From contig CAYNLY010000025.1 of NCBI GenBank assembly GCA_964398225.1, positions 1-23,234 on the forward strand: a DNA stretch of 23,234 nucleotides. Reading direction: 5' to 3'. The position numbers and the translations under genes were made by a program. Origin of the DNA: CAYNLY01 sp964398225 (GTDB lineage Bacteria; Pseudomonadota; Zetaproteobacteria; Mariprofundales; Mariprofundaceae). Shown here piece by piece: positions 16,017 to 23,234 of the stretch (positions within the stretch are counted from its first letter, which is position 1; each line of letters opens with the position of its first letter). Under the pieces are notes generated by a model. The model was not told the origin of the DNA, made no database searches, and saw nothing but the letters and a program-made list of their open reading frames with translations.

Positions 16017-16751
16017 TCACTCGGCAGACGTTCTCTTGATCGCCTCGCCTACTGCCTTTATTAGCGGATCGCCAAGCGCCAGGCGGCCGGTGATTCCCGC
16101 AGCCAGGCGGCAGCCTGTTCCGTGCGCCGAAAACGGATCGAGCGCCACTTTCGGATGTTCGAAGATTTCGAGCATTCCTTCGGGCCCGGCAAGCACGTCC
16201 CGGATCCTGGCCCCTTCTGCATGCCCCCCCTTGACCAGAACGCAGACGCCCAGCCTATCGCCCAACGCCCGGGCCGCGCGTTGCGGATCGGCCTGGCTGT
16301 TCCCGAGCATCCTCCGCGCTTCGGGAAGATTCGGCGTCACAAGGGTTGCGCGCGGAAGCAGCGTCTGCCGCAGCGCCTCAAGCCCGGCCTCGTTGAGCAG
16401 CTCGGTTCCGCTGCTTGCGACTAGCACTGGATCGATCACCAGCGGCGCCTCCCCAAGCCGAACGTCAAGGGCGGCGGCCACGACCGCGACCCGTTCGGCA
16501 TCCACGAGCATTCCGGTCTTGACGGCAAGGATGTCGAAGGCGTCGAACGCCGCGTTCAGCTCCGCATCGAGCTGGGCAAGCGGCGCGGGCTCGATGCGCC
16601 GGACCTCGGTGGGCGTCTGGGCGGTGAGCGCGGTAATCGCCGTGCAGGCATGGAGGCCCATCGCGTTCAGCACCCGTTGGTCCGCCTGGATGCCGGCTCC
16701 GCCGCTGGAGTCGGAGCCGCCGATCACGAGCACGGCGCGTGGTCTGCTCAT
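16017..16751 (-). CDS. thiD: Hydroxymethylpyrimidine/phosphomethylpyrimidine kinase ThiD
   Basis: ThiD phosphorylates hydroxymethylpyrimidine and its monophosphate to the pyrophosphate used by ThiE. The 244-residue ribokinase-fold protein shows the substrate loop GGSDSSGGAGIQAD near the N terminus, TALTAQTP, DPVLVASSG, VTPNLPEA, VLVKGGH and the anion-hole/catalytic SAHGTGC (more usually TTHGTGC). Length is normal. The start at 16751 overlaps the thiE stop (ATGA) and has GGAGGAG upstream. An ATG at 16772 is in frame but less likely. It is the last of the tightly packed queG-gph-thiE-thiD series; the MatP-like gene follows after 62 bases. Confidence 0.96.
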   Translation of the reverse strand: MSRPRAVLVIGGSDSSGGAGIQADQRVLNAMGLHACTAITALTAQTPTEVRRIEPAPLAQLDAELNAAFDAFDILAVKTGMLVDAERVAVVAAALDVRLGEAPLVIDPVLVASSGTELLNEAGLEALRQTLLPRATLVTPNLPEARRMLGNSQADPQRAARALGDRLGVCVLVKGGHAEGARIRDVLAGPEGMLEIFEHPKVALDPFSAHGTGCRLAAGITGRLALGDPLIKAVGEAIKRTSAE

Positions 16752-17404
16752 CCCCCGCTCTCCTCCGCCCATGCCGCCACCATCTCGGCCGCCCGGCGAC
16801 GCACATCCGGAGCATCGAACAGCGCGGAGGAAACCGCGGCCGCATCGGCCCCAGCTTTGCGGACCGCAGGCAGGGATTCGAGGCCAATCCCACCGATCGC
16901 GCAGATCGTGGCGCCGGGAAACATCCGGCGCGCCTTGGCAAGCCTGGCAAGCCCCATCACAGGGGATTCCGGCTTGGTCCGGCTGGGAAACACCGCGCCG
17001 AAGGACAGATAGTCCGCGCCCTCGGCGAGCACCTGGCGGGCGAAGGCCGCATCGGCCCGGCAGGAGATGCCGACGATGAGTCTGCTGCCTGAAGCGGCGA
17101 GTTCGGCCTTCAGCGCGGCGACGCTGCGATCGAGGTCCTCGCGGCCCAAGTGCACGCCGTCGGCCTCCACCTCAAGCGCCAGCCGCACCCGATCGTTGAC
17201 GATCAGAAGCGCGCCCTCATCCCGGGTAAGCTTGCGGAGCAGGCGCGCGCGTTTCCGGCGCTGCTCATCATCCAGCTTCTTGTCGCGAAGCTGGAGCGCG
17301 CGCACGCCGCCTGCCAGCGCCTCGCGCGCCAGGCGCACGAGTTCGGCTTCCGCGACATCCGCGGGCAGGATGCCGTAGATACCGGAGATCACCGGCTCAG
17401 TCAT
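16748..17404 (-). CDS. thiE: Thiamine-phosphate synthase ThiE
   Basis: ThiE joins hydroxymethylpyrimidine pyrophosphate to the thiazole phosphate to give thiamine phosphate. The 218-residue TIM barrel has ALQLRDK (pyrimidine site), LIVNDRVRLALEVEADGVHLG with the metal-binding Asp, GISCR, the GADYLSFGAVFPSRTKP loop and AIGGIG phosphate loop. These cover the family signatures; the usual GPIFPTxTK appears as GAVFPSRTK. The gene overlaps the phosphatase gene by 8 bases at its start and thiD by 4 at its end. Together with ThiC at the window's left edge, this gives the pyrimidine and coupling steps; the thiazole branch is not in the window. Confidence 0.95.
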   Translation of the reverse strand: MTEPVISGIYGILPADVAEAELVRLAREALAGGVRALQLRDKKLDDEQRRKRARLLRKLTRDEGALLIVNDRVRLALEVEADGVHLGREDLDRSVAALKAELAASGSRLIVGISCRADAAFARQVLAEGADYLSFGAVFPSRTKPESPVMGLARLAKARRMFPGATICAIGGIGLESLPAVRKAGADAAAVSSALFDAPDVRRRAAEMVAAWAEESGG

Positions 17405-18056
17405 CGAGCAGACTCAGGAGCTCATCGAAACGCCGAAGGCGGACCACGCGCCCCTCGAACTCCTCCGGCAACGGCTGATAGCCGTGCTCGCAATAGCAGA
17501 CCGCGCAGCAACCGGCGTTGAAGCCCGCCTCAATGTCGAAGCGGGTATCCCCGACCATCGCGGTATGCCCGGGATCCACGCCCATTTCCCGGCAGCAGGC
17601 CAGCAGCATGTCCGGCGCGGGCTTTTTCGCGTATCCATCCTCGGGAGAAAGGGCGATGCTCAGGAAACGGTCCAGATCGAGAGATTTGAGCACCTCCACG
17701 CGCGCCTTAGCGGGCTTGGCCGTGACGCAGGCCATCGGGATTCCCCGCTGCTGAAGCCTGGTGAGCGTTTCGACCACTCCCGGAAAAGGCCGCGAGTGTT
17801 CGGCCGGATGCTTTGCGTAGATGTCGGCAAAGGCGTGATAGAGGCGCATCGTTTCCGGGTCGTCCATCGGACGGCCGAGAACGCTTGCCGCCAGTTTCTG
17901 CGCGCCGCCGCCGACATGGGGGCGCGTCTGATCAAGGCTCAGCTGCAGCTCGTACCCGCACTGTTTCAGCGCCCGGTTGATGTTCGCCCGGATGTCGGGC
18001 AGCGCATCCACAAGCGTGCCGTCGAGATCGAAAATGAAGGCCTTTGGTGTGGTCAT
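17397..18056 (-). CDS. gph: Gph-like HAD phosphatase (phosphoglycolate phosphatase family)
   Basis: A 219-residue haloacid dehalogenase-type hydrolase. Motif I is FDLDGTLVD, with nucleophile Asp10 and acid/base Asp12. Motif II is the Thr of CVTAKP, motif III the Lys in AKKPAPDMLL and motif IV GDTRFD. The helical cap between motifs I and II is of the small type seen in phosphoglycolate phosphatases. Family assignment is safe; the true substrate is less so, because Gph-like HADs also include phosphatases for other small phosphates, including some linked to thiamine phosphate. ATG at 18056 overlaps the queG stop (ATGA) with AAGGAAG upstream. Being sandwiched between queG and thiE leaves both a housekeeping and a thiamine role open. 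Confidence 0.88.
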   Translation of the reverse strand: MTTPKAFIFDLDGTLVDALPDIRANINRALKQCGYELQLSLDQTRPHVGGGAQKLAASVLGRPMDDPETMRLYHAFADIYAKHPAEHSRPFPGVVETLTRLQQRGIPMACVTAKPAKARVEVLKSLDLDRFLSIALSPEDGYAKKPAPDMLLACCREMGVDPGHTAMVGDTRFDIEAGFNAGCCAVCYCEHGYQPLPEEFEGRVVRLRRFDELLSLLDD

Positions 18057-19216
18057 GTATTCTTCCTTGTTTCTTCAATAGTTTGGCGCATGTCTTCGCG
18101 TGCTTCCTCATCGGACTCCCGCGCGGCCGCGCTTACGATGCGCCCGAGGATGTCCGCGCGGCCCCGGCCCAGCCGGCCAAGCGCCCAGGCGGCATGCATG
18201 CGCACCAGCGCCGAGCCATCTTCCAGAAGGTCCAGAAGCGGCCCGACGAGGGCCTGCTTGCCGCTGTTTCCGGCCGCAACGCAAAGGTTGCGCACGAACC
18301 GCTCGCGACCCAGGCGCCGAATCGGCGTGCCCGAAAAGCGCGCGCGGAAGGCTGCCTCATCCAGCCGCAGCAGGCCATCGATTTCGGGAAGGATGCGTCC
18401 GGCCTCCGGCTGGAGCGCATCCCGCGCCAGCGGTTCGAGCTTGCGGTTCCACGGGCATACGAGCTGGCAGTCGTCGCAGCCGAAGATGCGGTTGCCAAGC
18501 GCCGCACGCAAATGCCTCGGGATCGCGCCCTTGTGCTCGATCGTCAGATAGGAAATGCAGCGCCCGGCATCGACCTGAAACGGCGCGACGATCGCGTTCG
18601 TCGGGCATCGGTCCATGCAGGCGGTGCAGCTCCCGCAATGAACGCTCGCCGGAGGATCGGGTTCGATCTCGGCGGTCGTGAAAAGCTCGCCGAGCAGCAT
18701 CCACGAGCCGAAGCGACGGTGGATGATCAGCGAGTGCTTCCCCTGCCAGCCCACGCCGGCGGCCTCGGCCAGCGCGTGCTCGAGCACCGGCGCAGTGTCA
18801 ACATAGACGCGCTGGTCGTGCTGCCCCAGTCGCTCGTCGAGCACGCGCGCAAGCCGCTTCAGCCTGCGCTTCATCACGTCGTGATAATCCCGGCCGTGGG
18901 CGTAGGCGGCGATGACTCCGCGGCCCGATGCGCCGGTCGCCTGTTCCAGCGTGTACGGCGGCGGGGCATGGCGCATCGCCACGCAGATCACGCTGCGCAC
19001 CCCCGGCAGCATCGAATCGGGATGTTTGCGCCGGTAAACGCGGGTGGGTTCGGCCATCCAGCTCATGCCGGCCTCGCGGCCGGCGCTCAGCCATTCGTCG
19101 AAACGGTGGACGAAGCGAGGTTCGATGCGCGGCCGGGTCACCCGGCAGACATCGAAGCCGCATTCAAACGCCAGCCGGCGGAGTTCCTCGCGCGTGATCG
19201 CGGGTGCATCGGGCAT
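18053..19216 (-). CDS. queG: Epoxyqueuosine reductase QueG
   Basis: QueG is the cobalamin- and iron-sulfur-dependent enzyme that reduces epoxyqueuosine to queuosine in the wobble position of tRNA. The 387-residue product has the N-terminal reductase domain with the proposed catalytic Asp at about residue 140 (YVDTAPVLEH). Two [4Fe-4S] motifs follow: CGSCTACMDRCP (Cys 194, 197, 200, 204) and Cys220 with CDDCQLVCPWN (Cys 247, 250, 254). A C-terminal HEAT-like helical region carries VRMHAAWALGRLG. Length and order match the family. The start ATG at 19216 lacks a strong Shine-Dalgarno. It lies 59 bases downstream of the secreted-protein cassette on the same strand and is coupled to the phosphatase gene by ATGA. 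Confidence 0.96.
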   Translation of the reverse strand: MPDAPAITREELRRLAFECGFDVCRVTRPRIEPRFVHRFDEWLSAGREAGMSWMAEPTRVYRRKHPDSMLPGVRSVICVAMRHAPPPYTLEQATGASGRGVIAAYAHGRDYHDVMKRRLKRLARVLDERLGQHDQRVYVDTAPVLEHALAEAAGVGWQGKHSLIIHRRFGSWMLLGELFTTAEIEPDPPASVHCGSCTACMDRCPTNAIVAPFQVDAGRCISYLTIEHKGAIPRHLRAALGNRIFGCDDCQLVCPWNRKLEPLARDALQPEAGRILPEIDGLLRLDEAAFRARFSGTPIRRLGRERFVRNLCVAAGNSGKQALVGPLLDLLEDGSALVRMHAAWALGRLGRGRADILGRIVSAAARESDEEAREDMRQTIEETRKNT

Positions 19217-19275
19217 GGGCGGAAGCTGGCCGCAAACGCGGCCGATGTCACCGGCGGGCCGGGCTCAGGCCTTCG

Positions 19276-19803
19276 TCAGTTCCGGCTTACGTTGGCGTAG
19301 ATGGCCACGCCCGTCTTCGGGTCCTCGAACGCCTTCACCCAGGCATCCACGCCCTGGGCCGTGTCCGGAAGATGGGTCATCGGCACGACGGCCTTGAGCT
19401 TCAGATCCTTGCCCCTTCCCGTGCGGAGCAGATGGCACAGCCCGCCGATCAGGTAGTCGGGCGAATCGCCCGTCGTCTCATCCTTGAAGCTCAGGCTGCA
19501 GTTGATGCCGTAGTCGCCGATGTCGGCGCCGGCCTCGGGCCGGAGCACATCGAGCTGGAGATTGATCACGTCGCCGTCGATGGCATCGTCGGTGTGGGCC
19601 AGCACCTGCAGGCGCGCATTGCCCAGGGAGCCGACGAACGTCTTCAGATCGCCGAGCACGATCGGCTCGAACTTCATCGCCGCATCCTGCTTGACGACGA
19701 CGGCGACATTGACCTGCCTGGGCTCGCCGGCCCAGGCGCTGGCGCCCGCGGCGACGAGCGCGGCGGACATCGAAAGCGCCATCCATCCCTTCCGGATCTC
19801 CAT
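19276..19803 (-). CDS. Secreted protein of unknown function, paralogue of the protein at 20216-20758
   Basis: Family not recognised. The 175-residue product has a signal peptide (basic start, hydrophobic stretch, likely cleavage after AWA at residue 25), so it is probably periplasmic. Its middle and end resemble the product of 20216-20758. Shared are GDVI.LQ.DVLR, a D-Y/F-G-x-x-C motif (Cys102), GG-x-C (Cys123) and a C-terminal VAIYA strand. Two conserved cysteines in a secreted protein suggest a disulfide. The ATG follows GGGAGGGG. It is the third gene of a three-gene cassette, 33 bases after the helical protein. A mostly beta fold seems likely from the alternating pattern; this is inference. 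Confidence 0.8.
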   Translation of the reverse strand: MEIRKGWMALSMSAALVAAGASAWAGEPRQVNVAVVVKQDAAMKFEPIVLGDLKTFVGSLGNARLQVLAHTDDAIDGDVINLQLDVLRPEAGADIGDYGINCSLSFKDETTGDSPDYLIGGLCHLLRTGRGKDLKLKAVVPMTHLPDTAQGVDAWVKAFEDPKTGVAIYANVSRN

Positions 19804-19836
19804 GCTATCCCCTCCCGGTTTTCTCGTTCCGACGCT

Positions 19837-20142
19837 TCAGAGTTCCTGAATCGAGGCGATGGTCTCGTCGATGAGTTCCTCGATCTTGGCCTTCAGCGCC
19901 CGGCGCATCCGGTCCACGTCCTTCTTGCTCATGCCGGCCTTTTCAAGCTCGTCGAGATCCTTGAGGCTGGCCATCGACTCGCGCAGCTTTTTCAGCATCA
20001 GCTGCACCTTGGCGAAGCCCGTTTCCTCGGCGCCGTGAACGGGCGCCGGAGTCAGCAACGCCAGCGGCGCCGCCACCACCAGGGGCGCGAGCACCCCGGC
20101 AAGTCCGCTACGGATGCGTTGGAGTCCGTGAATCCTCATCAT
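19837..20142 (-). CDS. Small secreted helical protein of unknown function
   Basis: A 101-residue product with a signal peptide (likely cleavage after VHG at residue 37), leaving a mature part of about 64 residues. That part is almost entirely charged amphipathic helix: heptad-like LMLKKLRESMASLKDL, a turn at AGMSKKD, then MRRALKAKIEELIDETIASI. This would form a helical hairpin or coiled coil. The start at 20142 follows GGGGAGGG; the frame is open to 20256 without another good start. It lies between the two paralogous secreted proteins, 73 and 33 bases from them, so it may be their partner. No family is recognised. Confidence 0.78.
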   Translation of the reverse strand: MMRIHGLQRIRSGLAGVLAPLVVAAPLALLTPAPVHGAEETGFAKVQLMLKKLRESMASLKDLDELEKAGMSKKDVDRMRRALKAKIEELIDETIASIQEL

Positions 20143-20215
20143 CGCCACCCTCCCCTCGAGGTTCCATAATCCTGCGGGAACATCCCGCCGCCATTCAACC
20201 CGAGAATCTTTGCGG

Positions 20216-20758
20216 TCATTCGGCGCCGATCTCCTCGTCGGCGTAGATGGCCACATGGTCCTTCTCGTCCCAGCCGATCAGCGTCCAGTGCCGGCCAATG
20301 TCGGTCGGTCGGATGATCAGCTTGAATTCAACCTCCTTCTTGTTCACGAGGTCGTAGACGAACACCTCGCAGCGGCCGCCCATCGAGACCTGTTCGCCGT
20401 TTTTCACATGCACGATGAGCTCGCAGTCCACGCCGAAATCCTCGACGCCCTCGCCCTCGCGCAGCACATCGGATTGAACGTCGATCACATCGCCTTCCTT
20501 GAGTCCGGTGGTATGCGTCAGCGCCAGGATCTGAGCCTTGCCCTTGAGCGCGGTCAGCAGGCCGATCTCGTCCTCGGCGTTGATCTCGGCCGGAGGCTTC
20601 CCGCCGGTGTGAACATGGAAGATGGCCAGGTCCGCGTGCGCGGCCTTTCCGATACCGGCAATGCCCTCGGCCGGAAGCAGCGACAGCTCGCCGCCCGCGA
20701 TCACCGCGCCCGCCAGCAGCAGGGCGCCGGCGAGCCAAATGCTTTTTCTTTGTTTCAT
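20216..20758 (-). CDS. Secreted protein of unknown function, paralogue of the protein at 19276-19803
   Basis: Family not recognised. The 180-residue product starts with a basic, hydrophobic signal region (MKQRKSIWLAGALLLAGA). The cleavage site is unclear: AHA at residue 42 is possible but long. The mature part carries the segments shared with the 19276-19803 protein: THTTGLKEGDVIDVQSDVLR, DFGVDC (Cys112), GGRC (Cys130) and VAIYAD near the acidic C terminus. The start is chosen at the ATG at 20758 with AGGAGG upstream. An in-frame TTG at 20782 has its own AAGGAGG six bases before it, so initiation could occur at either. First gene of the secreted cassette, behind a possible promoter at 20806-20834. 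Confidence 0.8.
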   Translation of the reverse strand: MKQRKSIWLAGALLLAGAVIAGGELSLLPAEGIAGIGKAAHADLAIFHVHTGGKPPAEINAEDEIGLLTALKGKAQILALTHTTGLKEGDVIDVQSDVLREGEGVEDFGVDCELIVHVKNGEQVSMGGRCEVFVYDLVNKKEVEFKLIIRPTDIGRHWTLIGWDEKDHVAIYADEEIGAE

Positions 20759-20805
20759 GCCGTGTTTTCCTCCTAAGTTCAAAAATTTCCTCCTTCCTGA
20801 TGCGC

Positions 20806-20834
20806 AGCAAAGACCCCAATCGGGAACGTGTCAA
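20806..20834 (-). promoter_or_regulatory. Possible promoter of the secreted-protein cassette
   Basis: On the - strand a perfect TTGACA (20829-20834) is followed 17 bases later by TTTGCT (20806-20811), a poor -10. It lies in the 114-base divergent space before dppB and points towards the cassette. Confidence 0.35.
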
Positions 20835-20872
20835 CCCCTTGCGCCCGGCGCGGTTCTGGAAACAATGGGCGC

Positions 20873-21856
20873 ATGGGCCGGTATCTGGTTCGGCGTCTTC
20901 TCGGCATGGTGCCGCTGCTGTTCGGCATCACGGTGATCTCGTTTGCGATGATGCATCTGGCGCCGGGCGAGCCCGTGGTCACCGAGCAGGCGTTCAATCC
21001 GCGCGTCTCGGCCGAGGACATCGCCCGGCTGCGCGCCTACTACGGCCTGGACAAGCCGCTGTACCAGCAGTACCTGATGTGGCTGGAGCGGCTTGCGCAC
21101 CTCGATTTCGGCAACTCGTTCGCGCCCGACGGCCGGCCGGTGCTGGACAAGATCGCCGAGCGGATTCCGGTCACGCTCTGGATCAACGTGCTGGCGATGC
21201 TCGTGATCCTCGCGATCGCGATTCCCGTGGGCGTGGCCAGCGCCGTGCATCGCGATTCCTGGTTTGACCGGGCGACGACCGTGCTGGTGTTCCTCGGCTT
21301 TGCCGTGCCTTCGTTCTGGCTCGGTCTGCTTCTGATGATCGGCCTGGGAGTGAACCTAGGCTGGTTGCCGATTTCCGGGCTGCACGACTACAACTGGCAG
21401 CGCATGTCGTTCTGGGAGCAGCAGTGGGATCTTGCCCGGCACCTGGTGATGCCGGTGCTGGTGTCGGCCATCGGCGGCATTGCGGGCATGAGCCGCTTCA
21501 TGCGCAGCGGGATGCTCGAGGTGATCCGCGCCGACTTCATCACCACCGCCCGCGCGATGGGCATTCCCGAGCCCCGGATCCGCTACCGGCTGGCACTGAA
21601 AAACGCGCTGCTTCCGATCATCACCCTGCTGGGGCTTTCGGTGCCGGGACTGATCGGCGGATCGGTGATCATCGAGCAGCTCTATTCGCTGCCGGGAATG
21701 GGCCTGCTGTTCTACGAGGCCGTGCTGTCGCGCGACTATCCGCTGGTGATGGGCATTACGGTGATCGGCGCGGTGCTGACGCTGGCCGGCAATCTGCTCG
21801 CGGACCTCGCCTATGCCTGGGCCGATCCCCGGGTGCGCCACGGAGTGCGCGGATGA
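20873..21856 (+). CDS. dppB: Peptide/nickel-type ABC transporter permease, DppB family
   Basis: A 327-residue inner-membrane permease of the DppB/OppB/NikB family. It has the N-terminal YLVRRLLGMVPLLFGITVISF segment typical of B subunits, LAPGEP, an LDFGNSF loop, about six membrane segments and the EAA loop that contacts the ATPase (ARAMGIPEPRIRYRLALKNALLP). The late segment IIEQLYSLPGMG and the DYPLVMG stretch are also characteristic. ATG at 20873 fits the family's start; Shine-Dalgarno is weak. Coupled to dppC by an ATGA overlap. No ATPase follows. Peptides are the likeliest cargo but related transporters move nickel, sugars or opines. Confidence 0.93.
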   Translation: MGRYLVRRLLGMVPLLFGITVISFAMMHLAPGEPVVTEQAFNPRVSAEDIARLRAYYGLDKPLYQQYLMWLERLAHLDFGNSFAPDGRPVLDKIAERIPVTLWINVLAMLVILAIAIPVGVASAVHRDSWFDRATTVLVFLGFAVPSFWLGLLLMIGLGVNLGWLPISGLHDYNWQRMSFWEQQWDLARHLVMPVLVSAIGGIAGMSRFMRSGMLEVIRADFITTARAMGIPEPRIRYRLALKNALLPIITLLGLSVPGLIGGSVIIEQLYSLPGMGLLFYEAVLSRDYPLVMGITVIGAVLTLAGNLLADLAYAWADPRVRHGVRG

Positions 21857-22674
21857 GGAGGGCCTCGATGCCGCCGCTGATGCGCATGGGCCTTGGGATC
21901 GTCGCGATCGTCAGCCTTGCGGCGCTGTTTGCGCCCTGGATCGCGCCTTATGATCCCACGCGCATCGACGTGCACGCGATCCTGCTGCCGCCTTCGGCCG
22001 AGCATTTGTGCGGCACCGACACGCTCGGACGCGACGTGTTCTCGCGGATGCTGTACGGCGCCCGGGTGTCCTTGTCGGTCGGGTTCGTGGCCGTCGGTAT
22101 TTCGGTGGCGATCGGCGTGCTGCTCGGTGCCCTCGCCGGCTTTTTCGGCGGCCGGATCGATGGCGCCATCATGCGCGCCGTGGACATGGTTCTCTGCTTC
22201 CCGACCTTCTTTCTGATCCTTGCGGTGATCGCGTTCCTCGAGCCCTCGATCTGGAACATCATGATCGTGATCGGCCTGACCTCGTGGATGGGTGTCGCGA
22301 GGCTCGTGCGGGCGGAGTTTCTCTCGCTTCGGCATCGCGAGTTCGTGCTTGCGGCCGAAAGCCTCGGCGCCTCCCCCCTGCGACTGATCGTCCGGCATCT
22401 GCTTCCGAATGCGATGGCGCCGGTGCTCGTGTCCGCGGTGCTCGGCATTGCCGGGGCGGTGCTCGTCGAGTCCGGGCTGTCCTTTCTTGGGCTTGGCGTG
22501 CAGCCGCCGGACCCGAGCTGGGGCAACATCCTCACCGAGGGCAAGGACAACATTCAGCTCGCCTGGTGGCTGTCGCTCTATCCGGGGCTTGCGATCCTGG
22601 TCACGGTGCTCGGCTACAATCTGTTGGGCGAAGGTCTCCGCGACATGCTCGATCCGAGGTTGAAACGCGGATGA
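21853..22674 (+). CDS. dppC: Peptide/nickel-type ABC transporter permease, DppC family
   Basis: A 273-residue permease forming the heterodimer partner of DppB. It has ALFAPWIAPYDPTRID after the first membrane segment, the GTDTLGRDVFSRMLYGARVSL signature block, about six membrane segments, the EAA loop (LAAESLGASPLRLIVRHLLPNA) and the ESGLSFLGLGVQPPDPSWG block near the end. The start at 21853 overlaps the dppB stop (ATGA) with GGAG seven bases before. An ATG at 21868 has AGGAGGG upstream and is equally possible; the difference is five residues. Its end overlaps tadA by four bases. The family's ATPases are not encoded here, so they must be elsewhere. Confidence 0.94.
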   Translation: MRRASMPPLMRMGLGIVAIVSLAALFAPWIAPYDPTRIDVHAILLPPSAEHLCGTDTLGRDVFSRMLYGARVSLSVGFVAVGISVAIGVLLGALAGFFGGRIDGAIMRAVDMVLCFPTFFLILAVIAFLEPSIWNIMIVIGLTSWMGVARLVRAEFLSLRHREFVLAAESLGASPLRLIVRHLLPNAMAPVLVSAVLGIAGAVLVESGLSFLGLGVQPPDPSWGNILTEGKDNIQLAWWLSLYPGLAILVTVLGYNLLGEGLRDMLDPRLKRG

Positions 22675-23126
22675 ACGAGCTTGAGCGATACATGAAAATG
22701 GCCCTGGAACAGGCGGAAATCGCTGAAGAAAACGGCGAGGTACCCATCGGCGCCGTGGTCCGGCTTCCGGACGGGCGCAGCTTTGCCGCGCACAACGCGC
22801 CGATCTCCCGGAACGATCCGACCGCGCATGCCGAGATCCTCGCGATTCGGTCGGCCTGCGCCGCCGTCGGCAACTACCGCCTGACCGGCGCCGAGCTGTA
22901 CGTCACGCTCGAGCCCTGCGCGATGTGTGCGGGCGCGATCGTGCATGCGCGCATCGCGCACCTGATCTACGGCGCCGACGATCCCAAGGCGGGCGCCGTG
23001 CATTCGGTGTTCTCGATTCTCACCGAGCCGCGCCTGAACCATCGCCCGAAGATCACCGGCGGGGTGCTTGGCGAGGCCTGCGGCGCGCTGCTTCGGGAAT
23101 TTTTCCGGAAAAGGCGGGGCCGGTGA
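22671..23126 (+). CDS. tadA: tRNA-specific adenosine deaminase TadA
   Basis: TadA converts the wobble adenosine of tRNA-Arg(ACG) to inosine, an essential reaction in most bacteria. The 151-residue deaminase shows VPIGAVV, zinc ligand His53 with catalytic Glu55 in HAE, and PCAMCAGAI with Cys83 and Cys86. The DPKAGAVHSVFSIL stretch and LLREFFRKRR C-terminal helix are typical of TadA rather than guanine or cytosine deaminases. ATG at 22671 overlaps the dppC stop (ATGA) with GAGG ten bases upstream. Being tied to a transporter operon is not explained by function; it is probably simple packing of housekeeping genes. Confidence 0.95.
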   Translation: MNELERYMKMALEQAEIAEENGEVPIGAVVRLPDGRSFAAHNAPISRNDPTAHAEILAIRSACAAVGNYRLTGAELYVTLEPCAMCAGAIVHARIAHLIYGADDPKAGAVHSVFSILTEPRLNHRPKITGGVLGEACGALLREFFRKRRGR

Positions 23127-23234
23127 ATCTTAGCGGGATGCTCGCGCTTGCGCTGGGTCCGGCCCTGTTCGTGCTCACCGGACTTGCGCTGAACGTGCCC
23201 GGGCACCCCGCCGCCGGATGGTGCGCGGCCGCGG
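23123..23234 (+). CDS. Start of a membrane protein, cut by window edge
   Basis: A GTG at 23123 overlaps the tadA stop (GTGA) and opens a frame to the end of the window, about 37 residues. The visible part is one hydrophobic segment (LALALGPALFVLTGLAL) followed by a short Pro/Gly loop. The pattern recalls the N terminus of SLC13/DASS-type anion transporters, but this is too short to assign. An ATG six codons in (23138) is an alternative start. Confidence 0.45.
   Translation, partial: MNLSGMLALALGPALFVLTGLALNVPGHPAAGWCAAA

Noticed and set aside
16748..17460. Looked for a TPP riboswitch near thiE and thiD.
   Set aside because: The genes overlap their neighbours and no CTGAGA/ACCTGA-type conserved segments are visible; any riboswitch would more likely be in front of thiC, outside the window.
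19228..19243. Inverted repeat GGCCGC-AAAC-GCGGCC between queG and the secreted cassette, considered as a terminator.
   Set aside because: The stem is only 6 bp and no T run follows on either strand.

Overview
The window is a high-GC, gene-dense stretch from a Gram-negative bacterium. It encodes an outer-membrane porin, several lipoproteins with type II signal peptides, a murein transglycosylase and a type IV pilus/type II secretion ATPase. The overall content (QueG, MazG, TadA, TsaE, a MatP-like protein, CCA-encoding tRNA) fits a proteobacterium, gamma or a nearby lineage, but I cannot name the species. Two runs of exactly 100 N (6143-6242 and 14397-14496) are scaffold gaps, so this is probably a draft or metagenome assembly. 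Each gap interrupts coding sequence.

Layout. 1-2165 (+): the C-terminal two thirds of ThiC, a two-CBS-domain protein and TsaE. 2149-3024 (-): an unrecognised multi-pass membrane protein, divergent from an OprB-type porin (3092-4168, +). 4187-6977 (-): an MltD-like LysM lytic transglycosylase followed by a lipoprotein-type peptide-binding protein. 7087-13850 (+): a compact signalling operon of a PilB/GspE-type ATPase with a C-terminal receiver domain, a CheW, a transmembrane chemoreceptor and a hybrid CheA with its own receiver. It ends at tRNA-Glu(CTC) and a strong hairpin terminator. 14047-15575 (+): a cyclic-nucleotide-binding-fold protein cut by the second gap, MazG lacking its first residues, and a DUF3467 protein. 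15529-20758 (-): a series read right to left of three small secreted proteins (two of them paralogues), QueG, a Gph-like phosphatase, ThiE and ThiD, then a MatP-like DNA-binding protein. 20873-23234 (+): two peptide/nickel-type ABC permeases, TadA and the start of a membrane protein.

How the genes fit together. The 7087-13850 operon looks like a minimal chemosensory pathway wired directly to a pilus motor: receptor and CheW would control CheA, and the receiver built into the ATPase is the obvious phosphorylation target. No CheR, CheB, CheZ or stand-alone CheY is present in the window. The MatP-like gene carries two sites close to the enterobacterial matS consensus, one just upstream of its start and one inside its coding sequence, which suggests autoregulation or a local matS-type mark. 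The thiamine genes lie at two loci (ThiC at the left end, ThiE-ThiD in the middle). The two most promising novelties are the ATPase-receiver/chemosensory operon and the cassette of three secreted proteins of unknown function.
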